This document shows positions 17,544-26,507 of a stretch of 64,000 bases of DNA, one piece after another. The notes under the pieces were generated by a model that worked only from the letters and a program-made list of their open reading frames with translations, did not search any database and was not told the DNA's origin. Each line of letters begins with the position of its first letter. Position 1 is the first letter of the stretch. This DNA is from Ignavibacterium sp. (GTDB lineage: Bacteria > Bacteroidota > Ignavibacteria > Ignavibacteriales > Ignavibacteriaceae), in the NCBI GenBank assembly GCA_018335755.1, contig JAGXRK010000063.1:62001-126000 (forward strand), written 5' to 3'. Position numbers and translations under genes: made by a program.

Positions 17544-18956
17544 TTAACTTCGCCAGAAAATCTTCTTCTTTGTGAAGAAGCTTGTAACCAGTGCAGCAAG
17601 TAGAGTGAAGATAAGACCCTTTAAAAACCCAAGCCAGGGATTGATTAGCAGATAATTTAAAAGAGTTGATAAACCGGTTAGTGCTAGTATCGGCATAACA
17701 AAGTTACTACCAGCTATGTAAGCGATCATCGGATTTTGCCCATTTTCAATTATCAAATTTATATATCTGGATTTCTTCCAATGATCTGAAATAATGGAGA
17801 AAGCTATTAAAGCCATAAATGCTAATCCGGAAGTGACCAGGTAATAACTCAAAGTAGATTGATCTTTTTTTATTCCGCCTTCAAAAGATTCAAAAGCTAA
17901 TCCTAATAAAAGCCAGAATGTTCCCCAATTAAATAATTTTCTGTACAGATCGAGCAGCTGTGACTTCGAATTATTAAGCAATAAAATTCCGACAGAAAGA
18001 AGAACAATGTTTCCAATAGTGTTTAAAGTTAATTGCCGGCTGTAAAGTCCGAATAGATTCAGGACAATAATGCCTATACAAAGCAAAAACAGATAGACAT
18101 AATTTGCTTTATTATCAGAACTAATTTCCTCGGTTGACGATTTCATCCATTTGTAAAAAAGATCACCAGCAATTGTTCCCGGAATAACAATAAATAAATA
18201 CTGCAGGAAATAGAACTTATATATTTCAGGAACCGGTGTTAAATTCCAGATAAAGCCTGTCCAGCTGCCTTCAATATTGTGTGTAATTCTGAATGCAAGC
18301 AGAAAAGCCAATATTGATAATCTTATGAGTAGATTATCTTTTGTGAACAGCCAGATGATAGAACCGAATAAAGCCACATTGGCAAGGACCAAAATAATGA
18401 TATCACTTCTGCTTAAAAGAAATCCGCTTCCATTAGTGTATGTCAATTGTGAAAATAAAACAACAGCACCAATACCGGTGATGATTTTTACTGCAAGCAC
18501 AACTTTAGAATTAACGCTTTTCGGATACCTAAAGTAAATAAGAAATAGAATTACGAATCCTAACAGCCCAATTAACCAGTGAAATGATTCAGGACTGCCG
18601 CTTAGTGCATAAGGTTTTGAGTGTTGAAGGAACAAAGCAAAAACAACAAGAAGAAATCCCCTTTGAATTGCCTGAAGTGATAATTTCCAGTAAGGTACTC
18701 CCTGTTCTATTCTTTTTCTAAGTGCAAATGGAAATGCCGTACCCATTGCAAAAAGAAAGAAAGGAAAAACTAAATCAACCCAGGTTATTCCAGGCACTTT
18801 AGGATTAAATACAAATTCAGGCGGAGGAAGCTGTGCATGATACATCCATCCGGGTAGTGCAGCAGGTCCTCCAAATGGAATACTGCCGGAAAGTATCATT
18901 GTTATGATTGCAAAACCACGAAGAGCATCGAGAGCATCAGCACGTTTAGTTATCAA
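17544..18956 (-). CDS. DUF5009 / heparan-alpha-glucosaminide N-acetyltransferase-like membrane protein
   Basis: This 470-aa protein has about 11-12 transmembrane segments and begins with R-A-D-A-L-D-A-L-R-G-F-A-I-I-T-M-I-L, typical of the HGSNAT/YeiB acyltransferase superfamily. It also has W-V-D-L-V-F-P-F-F-L-F-A-M-G with the conserved Asp. Human HGSNAT transfers acetyl across the membrane to terminal glucosamine, and bacterial DUF5009 proteins are found in polysaccharide loci. The start is TTG at 18956, preceded by GGGAGAGG that belongs to a repeat (see 18962-18989). It is the last gene of the minus-strand glycan operon, 48 bases after the first GH10-like gene ends. Confidence 0.78.
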   Translation of the reverse strand: MITKRADALDALRGFAIITMILSGSIPFGGPAALPGWMYHAQLPPPEFVFNPKVPGITWVDLVFPFFLFAMGTAFPFALRKRIEQGVPYWKLSLQAIQRGFLLVVFALFLQHSKPYALSGSPESFHWLIGLLGFVILFLIYFRYPKSVNSKVVLAVKIITGIGAVVLFSQLTYTNGSGFLLSRSDIIILVLANVALFGSIIWLFTKDNLLIRLSILAFLLAFRITHNIEGSWTGFIWNLTPVPEIYKFYFLQYLFIVIPGTIAGDLFYKWMKSSTEEISSDNKANYVYLFLLCIGIIVLNLFGLYSRQLTLNTIGNIVLLSVGILLLNNSKSQLLDLYRKLFNWGTFWLLLGLAFESFEGGIKKDQSTLSYYLVTSGLAFMALIAFSIISDHWKKSRYINLIIENGQNPMIAYIAGSNFVMPILALTGLSTLLNYLLINPWLGFLKGLIFTLLAALVTSFFTKKKIFWRS

Positions 18957-18961
18957 GAGCC

Positions 18962-18989
18962 TCTCCCAAACCCTCTCCTAAGGAGAGGG
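18962..18989. repeat. CCCTCTCC/GGAGAGGG hairpin repeat
   Basis: A perfect 8-bp inverted repeat (CCCTCTCC at 18971-18978 and GGAGAGGG at 18982-18989, 3-base loop) with a partial extra copy CTCTCCC at 18961-18967. Read on the minus strand, its flank supplies the purine-rich GGGAGAGG immediately before the TTG start of the downstream acyltransferase gene. No T-run follows the stem, so it is not a convincing terminator. Confidence 0.7.
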
Positions 18990-19004
18990 CTTCTTTGAAT
19001 GATA

Positions 19005-21011
19005 TCATCGTAGCAAAAGCATTTTTTTTGTTTGAACAAAGCTGCCGGATTTAAGTTGATAAAAGTAAACACCGGATGATAGAGCATTTGCACTAAATTC
19101 AACATCATAACTGCCGGCGGGCTTTTGTTCATTTACCAGTGTAACAATTTCTCTTCCGAGAATATCATAAACCTTTAGGGTTACCAATGTATTGTCATTT
19201 CGAGGAGTCTGCGACGAGAAATCTTTAAGATTCCTCACTTCGTTCGGAATGACATAATGGATTTTTGTTACCGGATTAAACGGATTTGGATAATTTTGAC
19301 TCAGTGAGAATTCATTTACGATTACCGGAGTATTTTCTTTTTCATCTTCAATATTTGTAATAATAACATCAGGAGAAAGTTTTCTGTTTATCATCATCAT
19401 CATAGCATCTGCCACAAGCCATTTACCCGGTTCAAGTTGTGTATTATCTATTTTAAGAACCCTTTTATTCCCTTCAGTTAAAAACACCGTGCCTATTTTT
19501 TGCCATCCTCGTCTGGTTAAATCAGATTGGTTGATCGTTTGATTGATTGAATCAGTATCTGAATATACAACATAATTTGCCTGCTGGGTCCATGGTGTGT
19601 TAGGAGTAAGATAAGCGTAAACATCAAAGTAAGCATTAAATGGAACATCTGCATAATATTCTACTGCTGCGTAATTTAAAGAATCATTTGTGCGAATTAT
19701 TGTGCCATCAAAACCGGAGAGAGGATATGATAGCCAATTACCTGTTACAATTGTCTCAGGATCATTTTCATTTTTAATTGTTGCTTTAGGTCTCCAAACA
19801 CCATTTCTTCCCGGCATTAGAGCAGGCTGTGAATAAAAGGTTGCCTTTAAAGTATCACCAAGCTGATTATTGTTTTTCCTGAATCCTTCATAATAAAAAT
19901 ATGCTTCACCCATTACTCCGCTATCCCTGTTAGCTTGCAATGCAGCAAGTAAATAATCTGGTGAAATCAAATAGGCGTTAGTGCCTGTACCGATATTCAT
20001 TAATAAACCGCCAAAAAGTTTGTGCAGATTTGCTGAACCTGCCTGGTTTATAGACTGATTCAATTCAAATAAATATTCAGAGTAACTATAACGGTAAAGC
20101 TGAGGAATAAATTGATCGCATATACCTGAATCAAGCCAGGTTTGAACGTCCTGTAAATAATTATCGTAACTCCACGGATAAACGCTGGGACTGGTAGACA
20201 CAAATAAATTTTCATCATAATTCTTCATCAGATTTCTCACACCCATATACCAGTCATTCATTTTATTTGCACGCCAGCGTTTCCATCCACTATCAAAATA
20301 ATTAGTCGGCGGATTTTGTCCGCCATGTTCTGATTGATATAGTGAAACTGTAAATGGCTCATATCCGCCTTCAATTGGCATTGCAGGAATACGATCAGAA
20401 AATTCAACGCCATCAATGTCATAATTAGTGATAACTTCGGTGATAAGTTTATTAAAGAAGTCCTGAACTTCAGGATGAATAGGTGACATCCAGTCGAAAC
20501 CATTTTTCTTAGCAATCTGTCCGTTACTAAATCTACTTGCCCAATCAGGTTTAGATTGTATTATATGCCCACCTGTTGCAGTGCCGCTTCCTGAATACCA
20601 TGCAGCGAATCCATATTCAAACCAGGGATAAACTTCTATTCCGTTTCTATGAGCTTCAATTTTTACACGCTCAAGCATATCCCTTCCAACAAAATTAGGA
20701 TGAATTGGTTTCGAGAAAAGACTATCCATTGTAGAACTTGGATAAAGAGTATGCGCACCATGCCATACAACAACAAGCACGGCATTTATATTTACTGAAG
20801 CTAGGTAATCCATTCCCTGAGCAATATTCTGGTCAGTGAATAAAACATTACTATCAACATTCGTTAGTTTAACAGCACGGAATTCTTTTAGTGGTTGAGA
20901 GAATGTTATAAATGGGGTAAAATTAAAAATGAAAAAAAGTATAATTAAAAAATTATACACAGTAAGTTTTGCCTTTATCAAAGAAGAGGGCCTTTTGAAT
21001 TTTTCAATCAT
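19005..21011 (-). CDS. Secreted GH10-like (DUF187/GHL10) glycosidase with T9SS sorting domain, paralog 1
   Basis: This 668-aa protein carries an N-terminal hydrophobic signal (about residues 17-39), then a GH10-like (GHL10, YngK-type) TIM barrel at about 43-380. Visible motifs are FRAVKLTNVDS, W-x-x-x-x-T-L-Y-P-S, G-I-E-V-Y-P-W-F-E-Y-G-F and NYDIDGVEFSDRIPAMP. A golvesin-like beta domain follows (about 415-550), then a T9SS type A sorting domain (about 575-668). In paralogs 2 and 3 the acidic motif reads GDDRLP. Here the first Asp is Ser. A dispersed repeat is inserted in frame in the sorting domain, giving residues NEVRNLKDFSSQTPRND. It overlaps paralog 2 by 4 bases. Bond specificity is unknown. 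Confidence 0.8.
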   Translation of the reverse strand: MIEKFKRPSSLIKAKLTVYNFLIILFFIFNFTPFITFSQPLKEFRAVKLTNVDSNVLFTDQNIAQGMDYLASVNINAVLVVVWHGAHTLYPSSTMDSLFSKPIHPNFVGRDMLERVKIEAHRNGIEVYPWFEYGFAAWYSGSGTATGGHIIQSKPDWASRFSNGQIAKKNGFDWMSPIHPEVQDFFNKLITEVITNYDIDGVEFSDRIPAMPIEGGYEPFTVSLYQSEHGGQNPPTNYFDSGWKRWRANKMNDWYMGVRNLMKNYDENLFVSTSPSVYPWSYDNYLQDVQTWLDSGICDQFIPQLYRYSYSEYLFELNQSINQAGSANLHKLFGGLLMNIGTGTNAYLISPDYLLAALQANRDSGVMGEAYFYYEGFRKNNNQLGDTLKATFYSQPALMPGRNGVWRPKATIKNENDPETIVTGNWLSYPLSGFDGTIIRTNDSLNYAAVEYYADVPFNAYFDVYAYLTPNTPWTQQANYVVYSDTDSINQTINQSDLTRRGWQKIGTVFLTEGNKRVLKIDNTQLEPGKWLVADAMMMMINRKLSPDVIITNIEDEKENTPVIVNEFSLSQNYPNPFNPVTKIHYVIPNEVRNLKDFSSQTPRNDNTLVTLKVYDILGREIVTLVNEQKPAGSYDVEFSANALSSGVYFYQLKSGSFVQTKKMLLLR
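19194..19253. repeat. 60-bp dispersed palindrome inside the T9SS domain of paralog 1
   Basis: The segment starts GTCATTTCGAGGAG and ends CGTTCGGAATGAC, so its ends are imperfect inverted repeats, with AGAAATCTTTAAGATTCCTC pairing inside. It belongs to the same family as the element at 41527-41597 (shared GTCATTTCGA end). It is 60 bp, a multiple of three, and keeps the reading frame of the host gene open. Confidence 0.8.
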
Positions 21012-22894
21012 CGTAGTAATATCATTTTTTTTGTTTGGACGAAACTGCCGGAATTTAATTGATAAAAATATACACCGCTGGATAAACTGCTTGCATTAAA
21101 TTCGACTTCATATCTTCCGGCTGGTTTAAACTCATCAACAAGCGTTGTTATTTCTTTACCAAGGACATCAAAGACCTTAAGGATTTGCCTACTGCCAACT
21201 GCGGACTGCCAACTTATTACTGTGGTCGGATTAAATGGGTTCGGATAATTCTGACTTAGTGAAAAATTATCAGGAACTGTAAACTCATTTTCCATTTCAT
21301 TTTCTACGCTTGTAATAATAACATCAGGTGAAAGTTTACGGTTGATCATTATCATTACAGCATCAGCAACAAGCCATTTACCAGATTCAAGCTGTGTATT
21401 ATCTATCTTCATTACCCTTCTATTACCTTGACTCAGGTAAGCAGTACCTATTTTCTGCCAGCCTCGTTTGGATAAATCAGATTGGTTGATTGATTGATTG
21501 ATTGAATCGGTATCAGAGTAAACAACATAATTTGCCTGCTGTGTCCAGGGAGTATTTGGGGTTATAAAAGCATAAACATCAAAATGAGCGCTGAAAGGAA
21601 CATCAACAAAATACTCTATAGCAGTATAACTGGCAGTTTCATTTGTACGGATAATGCTTCCCTGATAACCGGATTGAGGATAGACACTCCAATTTCCAGT
21701 AGTTACTGAACCCGCCTCATCTTCATTTTGAATGGTGGCTTTGGGTCTCCAGATATTTCCGTTTCTGTATGGCACTAATGCGGGCTGACTATAATAAGTC
21801 GCTTTCAATGTGTCACCTAAAAGGCTACTATTTGCTCTGAGTGCTTCATAAAAGAAGGTACATTCACCGTTAACATTATTATTTCTATTCAGCTGAAGCT
21901 TAGATAATAATAGAGAGGGTGAAATTACGTAAGTCCCTGCTTTGGTTAAAACCCCGGCAAAATAAATATCAGGATTTACGCTTCTTATCTGAGTTAGAGA
22001 TTCATTTAAGGTAAGCTGGTAACTGCTTAAATCATAACGATATAGCTGTGGTATTATATTATCAACAATACCATTTTGAGCCCAATTCCTTGAGTCCTGA
22101 AGATATTCATTATAACCCCAAGGATATGGAGTCGGTGAAGAAGAAAGGATTAGATTTTCACCTCTTGATTTGACTGAATCACGCATTCTTATGTTGAATT
22201 CATTAAGCTTATCGGCACGCCATCTTTTCCAATTTGTATCCCCTGCATTAAGCGGTGGCGTGTTGCCACCGTGCTCCGATTTATATATTTCTACCGTTAC
22301 AGAATCGTATCCGCCTTCAACCGGCATTGCGGGCAGCCTATCGTCTCCCTGTACGCCATCAACATCGTAATTATCAATCACTTCCATAACAAGAGACAGC
22401 ATATAATCCTGGACTTCAGGATTTATTCCACTCAGCCAATCGAATCCGTTTTTAACAACAAGATTTCCCTGATTATTTTTTGTAGCCCAATGCGGAAAAG
22501 CTGCTACTATATGTCCGCCATTCAAACTAAATGATGAAGAAAATCCAAATTCAAACCACGGAATAACCTCAATACCGACCCGATGAGCTTCAATTAAAAG
22601 TCTATCAAGAAAATCCCTGTTTTGAAATCCTGTTTCTGGTATTACTTTAACCCCAAACAAGCTGTCCATAATAGCACTGGGATACACAGTATAACCTTTA
22701 TTATAAACAACCGGAAAAATTACATTGATACCAATTGACGAAAGATAATTTACAGCTTCAACAATACTGTTATCTGAAGTGAGTACAAAACTATCAACAT
22801 TAGTCAGCCAGGTTGCACGAAACTCTGTATTCTGCTGAGATGATATTTCAGTTATCGATACAAGAAATACAAATAATAAAACAAATCTTTTCAC
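21008..22894 (-). CDS. Secreted GH10-like (DUF187/GHL10) glycosidase with T9SS sorting domain, paralog 2
   Basis: This 628-aa protein shares the whole architecture of paralog 1: signal peptide (1-19), GH10-like barrel (about 23-360) with FRATWLTNVDS, GIEVIPWFEFGFSSS and YDVDGVQGDDRLPAMPVEGG, a golvesin-like domain (about 390-520) and a T9SS type A domain (about 540-628). The start is GTG at 22894 with GAGG seven bases upstream. It begins 10 bases after paralog 3 ends and overlaps paralog 1 by four bases, so all three are one transcript. A five-copy TTGA tetranucleotide run lies inside it at 21486-21505. Cleavage specificity is unknown. Export to the cell surface is expected. Confidence 0.82.
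   Translation of the reverse strand: MKRFVLLFVFLVSITEISSQQNTEFRATWLTNVDSFVLTSDNSIVEAVNYLSSIGINVIFPVVYNKGYTVYPSAIMDSLFGVKVIPETGFQNRDFLDRLLIEAHRVGIEVIPWFEFGFSSSFSLNGGHIVAAFPHWATKNNQGNLVVKNGFDWLSGINPEVQDYMLSLVMEVIDNYDVDGVQGDDRLPAMPVEGGYDSVTVEIYKSEHGGNTPPLNAGDTNWKRWRADKLNEFNIRMRDSVKSRGENLILSSSPTPYPWGYNEYLQDSRNWAQNGIVDNIIPQLYRYDLSSYQLTLNESLTQIRSVNPDIYFAGVLTKAGTYVISPSLLLSKLQLNRNNNVNGECTFFYEALRANSSLLGDTLKATYYSQPALVPYRNGNIWRPKATIQNEDEAGSVTTGNWSVYPQSGYQGSIIRTNETASYTAIEYFVDVPFSAHFDVYAFITPNTPWTQQANYVVYSDTDSINQSINQSDLSKRGWQKIGTAYLSQGNRRVMKIDNTQLESGKWLVADAVMIMINRKLSPDVIITSVENEMENEFTVPDNFSLSQNYPNPFNPTTVISWQSAVGSRQILKVFDVLGKEITTLVDEFKPAGRYEVEFNASSLSSGVYFYQLNSGSFVQTKKMILLR
21191..21214. repeat. Short direct repeat ACTGCCAACT x2 in the T9SS domain of paralog 2
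   Basis: ACTGCCAACT at 21191-21200 is repeated exactly at 21205-21214 with GCGG between. Read on the coding strand this is AGTTGGCAGT twice and encodes W-Q-S-A-V-G-S-R-Q. A similar AGTTGGCAGT pair lies at the equivalent point of the gene at 48499. Confidence 0.6.
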
Positions 22895-22904
22895 TTTACC
22901 TCAT

Positions 22905-24041
22905 TCACTTTTTAATAAGATCCGGAAATACAACCCTATCTTTATAAATTTCTTTGAAGAAATCAGGATACTTTTTAATACCCTCATAGAAAAAAAATAC
23001 CTCTCCATAAATTTTATTCTCCCTGTTCTCCTCTATCATCTGCTTCAGAAATTTCTGCGATGGATAATAATCCCCAACCTTTAACAGTAATCCCGGAAAG
23101 AATTTCTCAATATCTTTTTTATCAACCTGATCTTCTATTATCTGATTGAGTGCATTTTTATAATTGTTAAAATCATATCGGTATACCTGGGGACAAACTA
23201 ATTCAACATAACCTTTACGCATCCAGTTTGGCCAATCCTGAAGGTATTCCTCTTTACTCCATGGATATATACTTGGAGCCATTGAGACGATGATGTTTTC
23301 ATCATAATTTTTAACCGTTTCGTAGATCCTTCGCATAAAATCTGTCAGCAGATCTGCTCGCCATTGTACCCAGTAAAAATCCTTGTGATATGCTGGCGGC
23401 TCCTGACCATCGTGCTGGGATTTGAAAAGACTGACAGTGTATTCATCATACCCTGCTTCAGAAGGCAAGGCTGGAAGTCTGTCGTCACCTTGAACACCAT
23501 CGATATCATAATTCTCAACAACTTCCATTATAAGAGATAGAAGAAAATCCTGAACCTCAGGATGAAAGCCATTCATCCACTCGAACCCGTTTTTTTGTAC
23601 CAGATTTCCTTTAACATCTTCTGCCGCCCAGTCAGGTTTTCTTTCGATTATTGCTCCTCCGTTTAACTCAAACGATGAAGAAAAACCAAATTCAAACCAG
23701 GCAATAACTTTAATATTTTTATTATGTGCCTCATCAATAAGTTCTTTAAGCGGATCACGACCGGTATATAAAGTATCAATTTCAACCCCGGTTAGTTCTT
23801 TCATTATTTTACTCGGATATGATGTCATCGCTTTATTCCATGTAACAACAAAAATAGTATTAAATCCAAGTTCGTCAAGAAGATTAACTGCTTCAACTAT
23901 ATTTTCTTTGGAGTTAAGTACTTCGCTGTCAACATTTGTAAGCCATACGCCACGCACAGCCTGTCTATTGACCTGAGCATTACAGGAAGGTATGGATATA
24001 AGAATTGAAATGAATATGACTGTTAGAAAAATATTGTTCAT
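22905..24041 (-). CDS. GH10-like (DUF187/GHL10) glycosidase, probable lipoprotein, paralog 3
   Basis: This 378-aa protein has only the GH10-like barrel, without the golvesin-like and T9SS domains of its two neighbours. The signal ends in I-P-S-C (Cys20), a possible lipobox. Motifs are VRGVWLTNVDSEVL, W-N-K-A-M-T-S-Y-P-S, KVIAWFEFGFSSSFELNG and NYDIDGVQGDDRLPALP with the full acidic pair. It is the first of three tandem paralogs and probably stays attached to a membrane while the other two are sent out by T9SS. Substrate unknown. The family acts on glycans including peptidoglycan-like and alpha-linked polymers. Confidence 0.8.
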   Translation of the reverse strand: MNNIFLTVIFISILISIPSCNAQVNRQAVRGVWLTNVDSEVLNSKENIVEAVNLLDELGFNTIFVVTWNKAMTSYPSKIMKELTGVEIDTLYTGRDPLKELIDEAHNKNIKVIAWFEFGFSSSFELNGGAIIERKPDWAAEDVKGNLVQKNGFEWMNGFHPEVQDFLLSLIMEVVENYDIDGVQGDDRLPALPSEAGYDEYTVSLFKSQHDGQEPPAYHKDFYWVQWRADLLTDFMRRIYETVKNYDENIIVSMAPSIYPWSKEEYLQDWPNWMRKGYVELVCPQVYRYDFNNYKNALNQIIEDQVDKKDIEKFFPGLLLKVGDYYPSQKFLKQMIEENRENKIYGEVFFFYEGIKKYPDFFKEIYKDRVVFPDLIKK

Positions 24042-24069
24042 AATAATTTAGAAAGAATTAAGAAACCGA

Positions 24070-24789
24070 TTAAAGTTTTACCCTGAAGCCTGCCCGCAGA
24101 TCAAGGAATTGAAAGCCGCTAACATTTTCAAGATTAAGAGAAAGTGCAGGCCACAATTCGGCTATAATAAGCTTATAGTTTATGCCAAGGTTGAGTGAAA
24201 GAGGATCAAAAAGAGAAAGATTAAAGTCGGTACCAATAGTTATTCCCCCGCTCCAGTCTTTCTGAAACAGTGGCGGAACATTTAAGTATTCGGCAAGCAG
24301 TAAATCACCTGCTCCGGTAGTATCTATATATAATGAGTCTTGATAGCCAGTCCGGGAATATTCCCAGTAATAAAAACCAAAACCAAAATTCAGATCCGCT
24401 TCCAAAAAAGAAGAATTAAAAAGATTGTATCTTGCTTCAACACTAAGACCAGCAGCAGTGAATTCCATTTCAAGTAAAGGCAGTTCAAACCTGTAATCAC
24501 TTATGACATCATTTACTTCTGCTTTAACAATCTTGAACATCTGATCTTTATTCACATCAGTTAATTTAAAGTACTCGAATTTACCTACCCAGGTCCAGTT
24601 TTCAGTTGTTTTCTTACCGGCATAAATGAGTCCGCCGAAATCACCTACCATTCTGTCTGACAAACCAGCAATTGGCAGGTTATAATTAGCATCAGCGCCA
24701 ATAATCCATGGTGAATTTTGTGCTTTCAGAAAAGAAATTGAAAAAACCAGAATTATTATCGAATATTTTAAAGCTTTCATTAGATTCAA
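24070..24789 (-). CDS. Predicted outer-membrane beta-barrel protein (unknown family)
   Basis: This 239-aa protein has a signal peptide (about 1-23) and a body of alternating polar/hydrophobic strands with aromatic girdle residues. It ends in A-G-F-R-V-K-L, a terminal strand typical of outer-membrane barrels. I do not recognise a family. It overlaps the preceding barrel gene by four bases, and similar size and layout suggest the two form a pair. Being upstream of three GH10-like hydrolases and downstream of a PorV/PorQ gene suggests a structural role in the surface glycan machinery. Confidence 0.6.
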   Translation of the reverse strand: MNLMKALKYSIIILVFSISFLKAQNSPWIIGADANYNLPIAGLSDRMVGDFGGLIYAGKKTTENWTWVGKFEYFKLTDVNKDQMFKIVKAEVNDVISDYRFELPLLEMEFTAAGLSVEARYNLFNSSFLEADLNFGFGFYYWEYSRTGYQDSLYIDTTGAGDLLLAEYLNVPPLFQKDWSGGITIGTDFNLSLFDPLSLNLGINYKLIIAELWPALSLNLENVSGFQFLDLRAGFRVKL

Positions 24790-25508
24790 TACTTAATGAC
24801 TATACCAAGTTTAAGTGAAATTTCATTTTCAAAAGGAAAAGCATCGTAACCCATTGATCCTTCGGTTTGGATAATGTAATTATAATTAATTGAAGAGTAA
24901 ATACTCATTATTTCGAACAACCTATATTCCAGGTCAAGACCGGAATTAATAAAAGCCGGGTTGCCTTTTTTTGCCGGTGCAAAATTTCTAAAGCTGTAAT
25001 CAAATGTATAATCTGCACCGGGAAAATATTTACGCCAATTTTCTGTTGCATACATTCTTCTGGTATAGAAATATATACCACTACCAATTGAGGGAGTAAC
25101 AAAAAATCTATCAGTTATTTCCAAATCATATTCAGCAAAAATTACAAGCGGTATTAAATCCATTTTCTGAACAGCACCAATTTCAACTGAAAGATTAGGA
25201 TCTGCAGCCAGATCAGAAACAATTTTATTATAATACCGGTCGGTCCAGAACTGCCATCCCCAGGTATTGAGCAAATCAGGTTCATTGACTGAATAAAGTT
25301 TGTATCCACCGATTATACCTAAACTGAAATTATCCCAGACAGCAAACTTAACTTTCACACCTCCGCCAACTGCATCAGCATTTGTAATGGCAAGACGGGT
25401 TGTAGGAGCGTACGAATAATCCGTAAATGCAGTAACAGATTTTAATTGTGCAAAAGAAAATCCACTTAGTAAAATAATTCCGGTTAAAAGAAATAATATC
25501 TTTTTCAT
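24786..25508 (-). CDS. Predicted outer-membrane beta-barrel protein (unknown family)
   Basis: This 240-aa protein has a signal peptide (about 1-20) followed by a strand-rich sequence with many aromatic residues and a C-terminal K-L-G-I-V-I-K-Y strand. No family is recognised. It starts 10 bases after the PorV/PorQ gene ends and overlaps the next barrel gene by four bases. A channel or scaffold role in the outer membrane is inference from topology and operon context. Confidence 0.6.
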   Translation of the reverse strand: MKKILFLLTGIILLSGFSFAQLKSVTAFTDYSYAPTTRLAITNADAVGGGVKVKFAVWDNFSLGIIGGYKLYSVNEPDLLNTWGWQFWTDRYYNKIVSDLAADPNLSVEIGAVQKMDLIPLVIFAEYDLEITDRFFVTPSIGSGIYFYTRRMYATENWRKYFPGADYTFDYSFRNFAPAKKGNPAFINSGLDLEYRLFEIMSIYSSINYNYIIQTEGSMGYDAFPFENEISLKLGIVIKY

Positions 25509-25518
25509 TTAATAATCT

Positions 25519-26484
25519 CTAATACCATCCTAGCAGTAAAGTAAATCTTAATATGTTGCCCAGTCTTCCATAATCAGCAAACGCAAAATCAAAATTAACG
25601 GGAAAACTAAGTTTTGGATCTAAACCAAATCCAAAGCTGTAAGTTTCCTCATCATAAAAGAATTTATACCCGGCACGAATTGTAATCATATTTTTCCAGG
25701 ATAATTCAGTTCCGACATTCACTCTTTCATCCCCGTCATTTGGATGTGTTGCCTCACCGATAAGAGTGATGCGGTAATCAGAATTCATATCCCCTAATAC
25801 TTCTGCGGCGGCACCTAAACGAAACATAGCAGGCATTTTAAATTCATCATTGATAAATTTTGTATTGGTTCCAAAGTTTTGAATACTTGCGGCAATTCTG
25901 AATGAACCTAAACCTGTATAATAAAGCAGTCCTCCGTCAAACAAAATATTATCAGCAGAATACTTATCAATTTTTTCCTGTACATATTTTAATGAAACAC
26001 CAAATGAAAATCTATCTGTTAATAACCGGGAGTATGATAAAGCTGCTGAAATAGAATTTGCTTCAAAACTGCCTATTACATCGTAAACCTTCTGACCGCC
26101 GGATACTGATGTTCTTGGCATACTGCCGTAATCGAACATTATAACTCCAACTCCTAAAACACCGAAGTCTGTATAAATCGAATAGCTTGAAGCATAATTT
26201 TTAATATCCGCAAACCAGTTTGAGTATGATGCGGAGAATGAATGAGTATGGTTAGTGAAGCCCATTATAGCTGGATTGCTGAACATACCCTGCGAATTCA
26301 TATCAGAGAGTGCAATTGAGGATTCACCAAGTGCTGCAGTTCTGGCTGAAACAGGAATCTGCAAAAATGAAAAGCCGGAAGTAGCTGTTTTCTTAAATTC
26401 CTGTGCAGAAACATTCAAGTTAATTCCCCAAAGGAAAAACCATACTGCCAATAGTATTTTGTATGTTTTATTTAACTCAAACAT
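25519..26484 (-). CDS. PorV/PorQ family outer-membrane protein
   Basis: This 321-aa barrel protein carries the family N-terminal signature F-L-Q-I-P-V-S-A-R-T-A-A-L-G-E-S-S-I-A and F-S-N-P-A-I-M-G after a signal peptide. PorV shuttles T9SS cargo from the translocon to the cell surface, and PorQ is a related barrel. Ignavibacteria carry many such paralogs in gene clusters. It lies 23 bases downstream of the ~680-aa secreted protein and is paralogous to the gene at 58185, which sits in an equivalent cluster. A module-specific role rather than general T9SS duty is likely (inference). Confidence 0.82.
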   Translation of the reverse strand: MFELNKTYKILLAVWFFLWGINLNVSAQEFKKTATSGFSFLQIPVSARTAALGESSIALSDMNSQGMFSNPAIMGFTNHTHSFSASYSNWFADIKNYASSYSIYTDFGVLGVGVIMFDYGSMPRTSVSGGQKVYDVIGSFEANSISAALSYSRLLTDRFSFGVSLKYVQEKIDKYSADNILFDGGLLYYTGLGSFRIAASIQNFGTNTKFINDEFKMPAMFRLGAAAEVLGDMNSDYRITLIGEATHPNDGDERVNVGTELSWKNMITIRAGYKFFYDEETYSFGFGLDPKLSFPVNFDFAFADYGRLGNILRFTLLLGWY

Positions 26485-26507
26485 ATTTTTTAATTGTTAA
26501 AATAATC

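Noticed and set aside
18971..18989. Terminator between the GH10-like and acyltransferase genes
   Set aside because: The stem is strong but lacks a following T-run, and a dispersed repeat plus ribosome site explains it better.
21191..21214. Possible CRISPR-like direct repeats
   Set aside because: Only two 10-base copies, inside a coding sequence, with a 4-base spacer.
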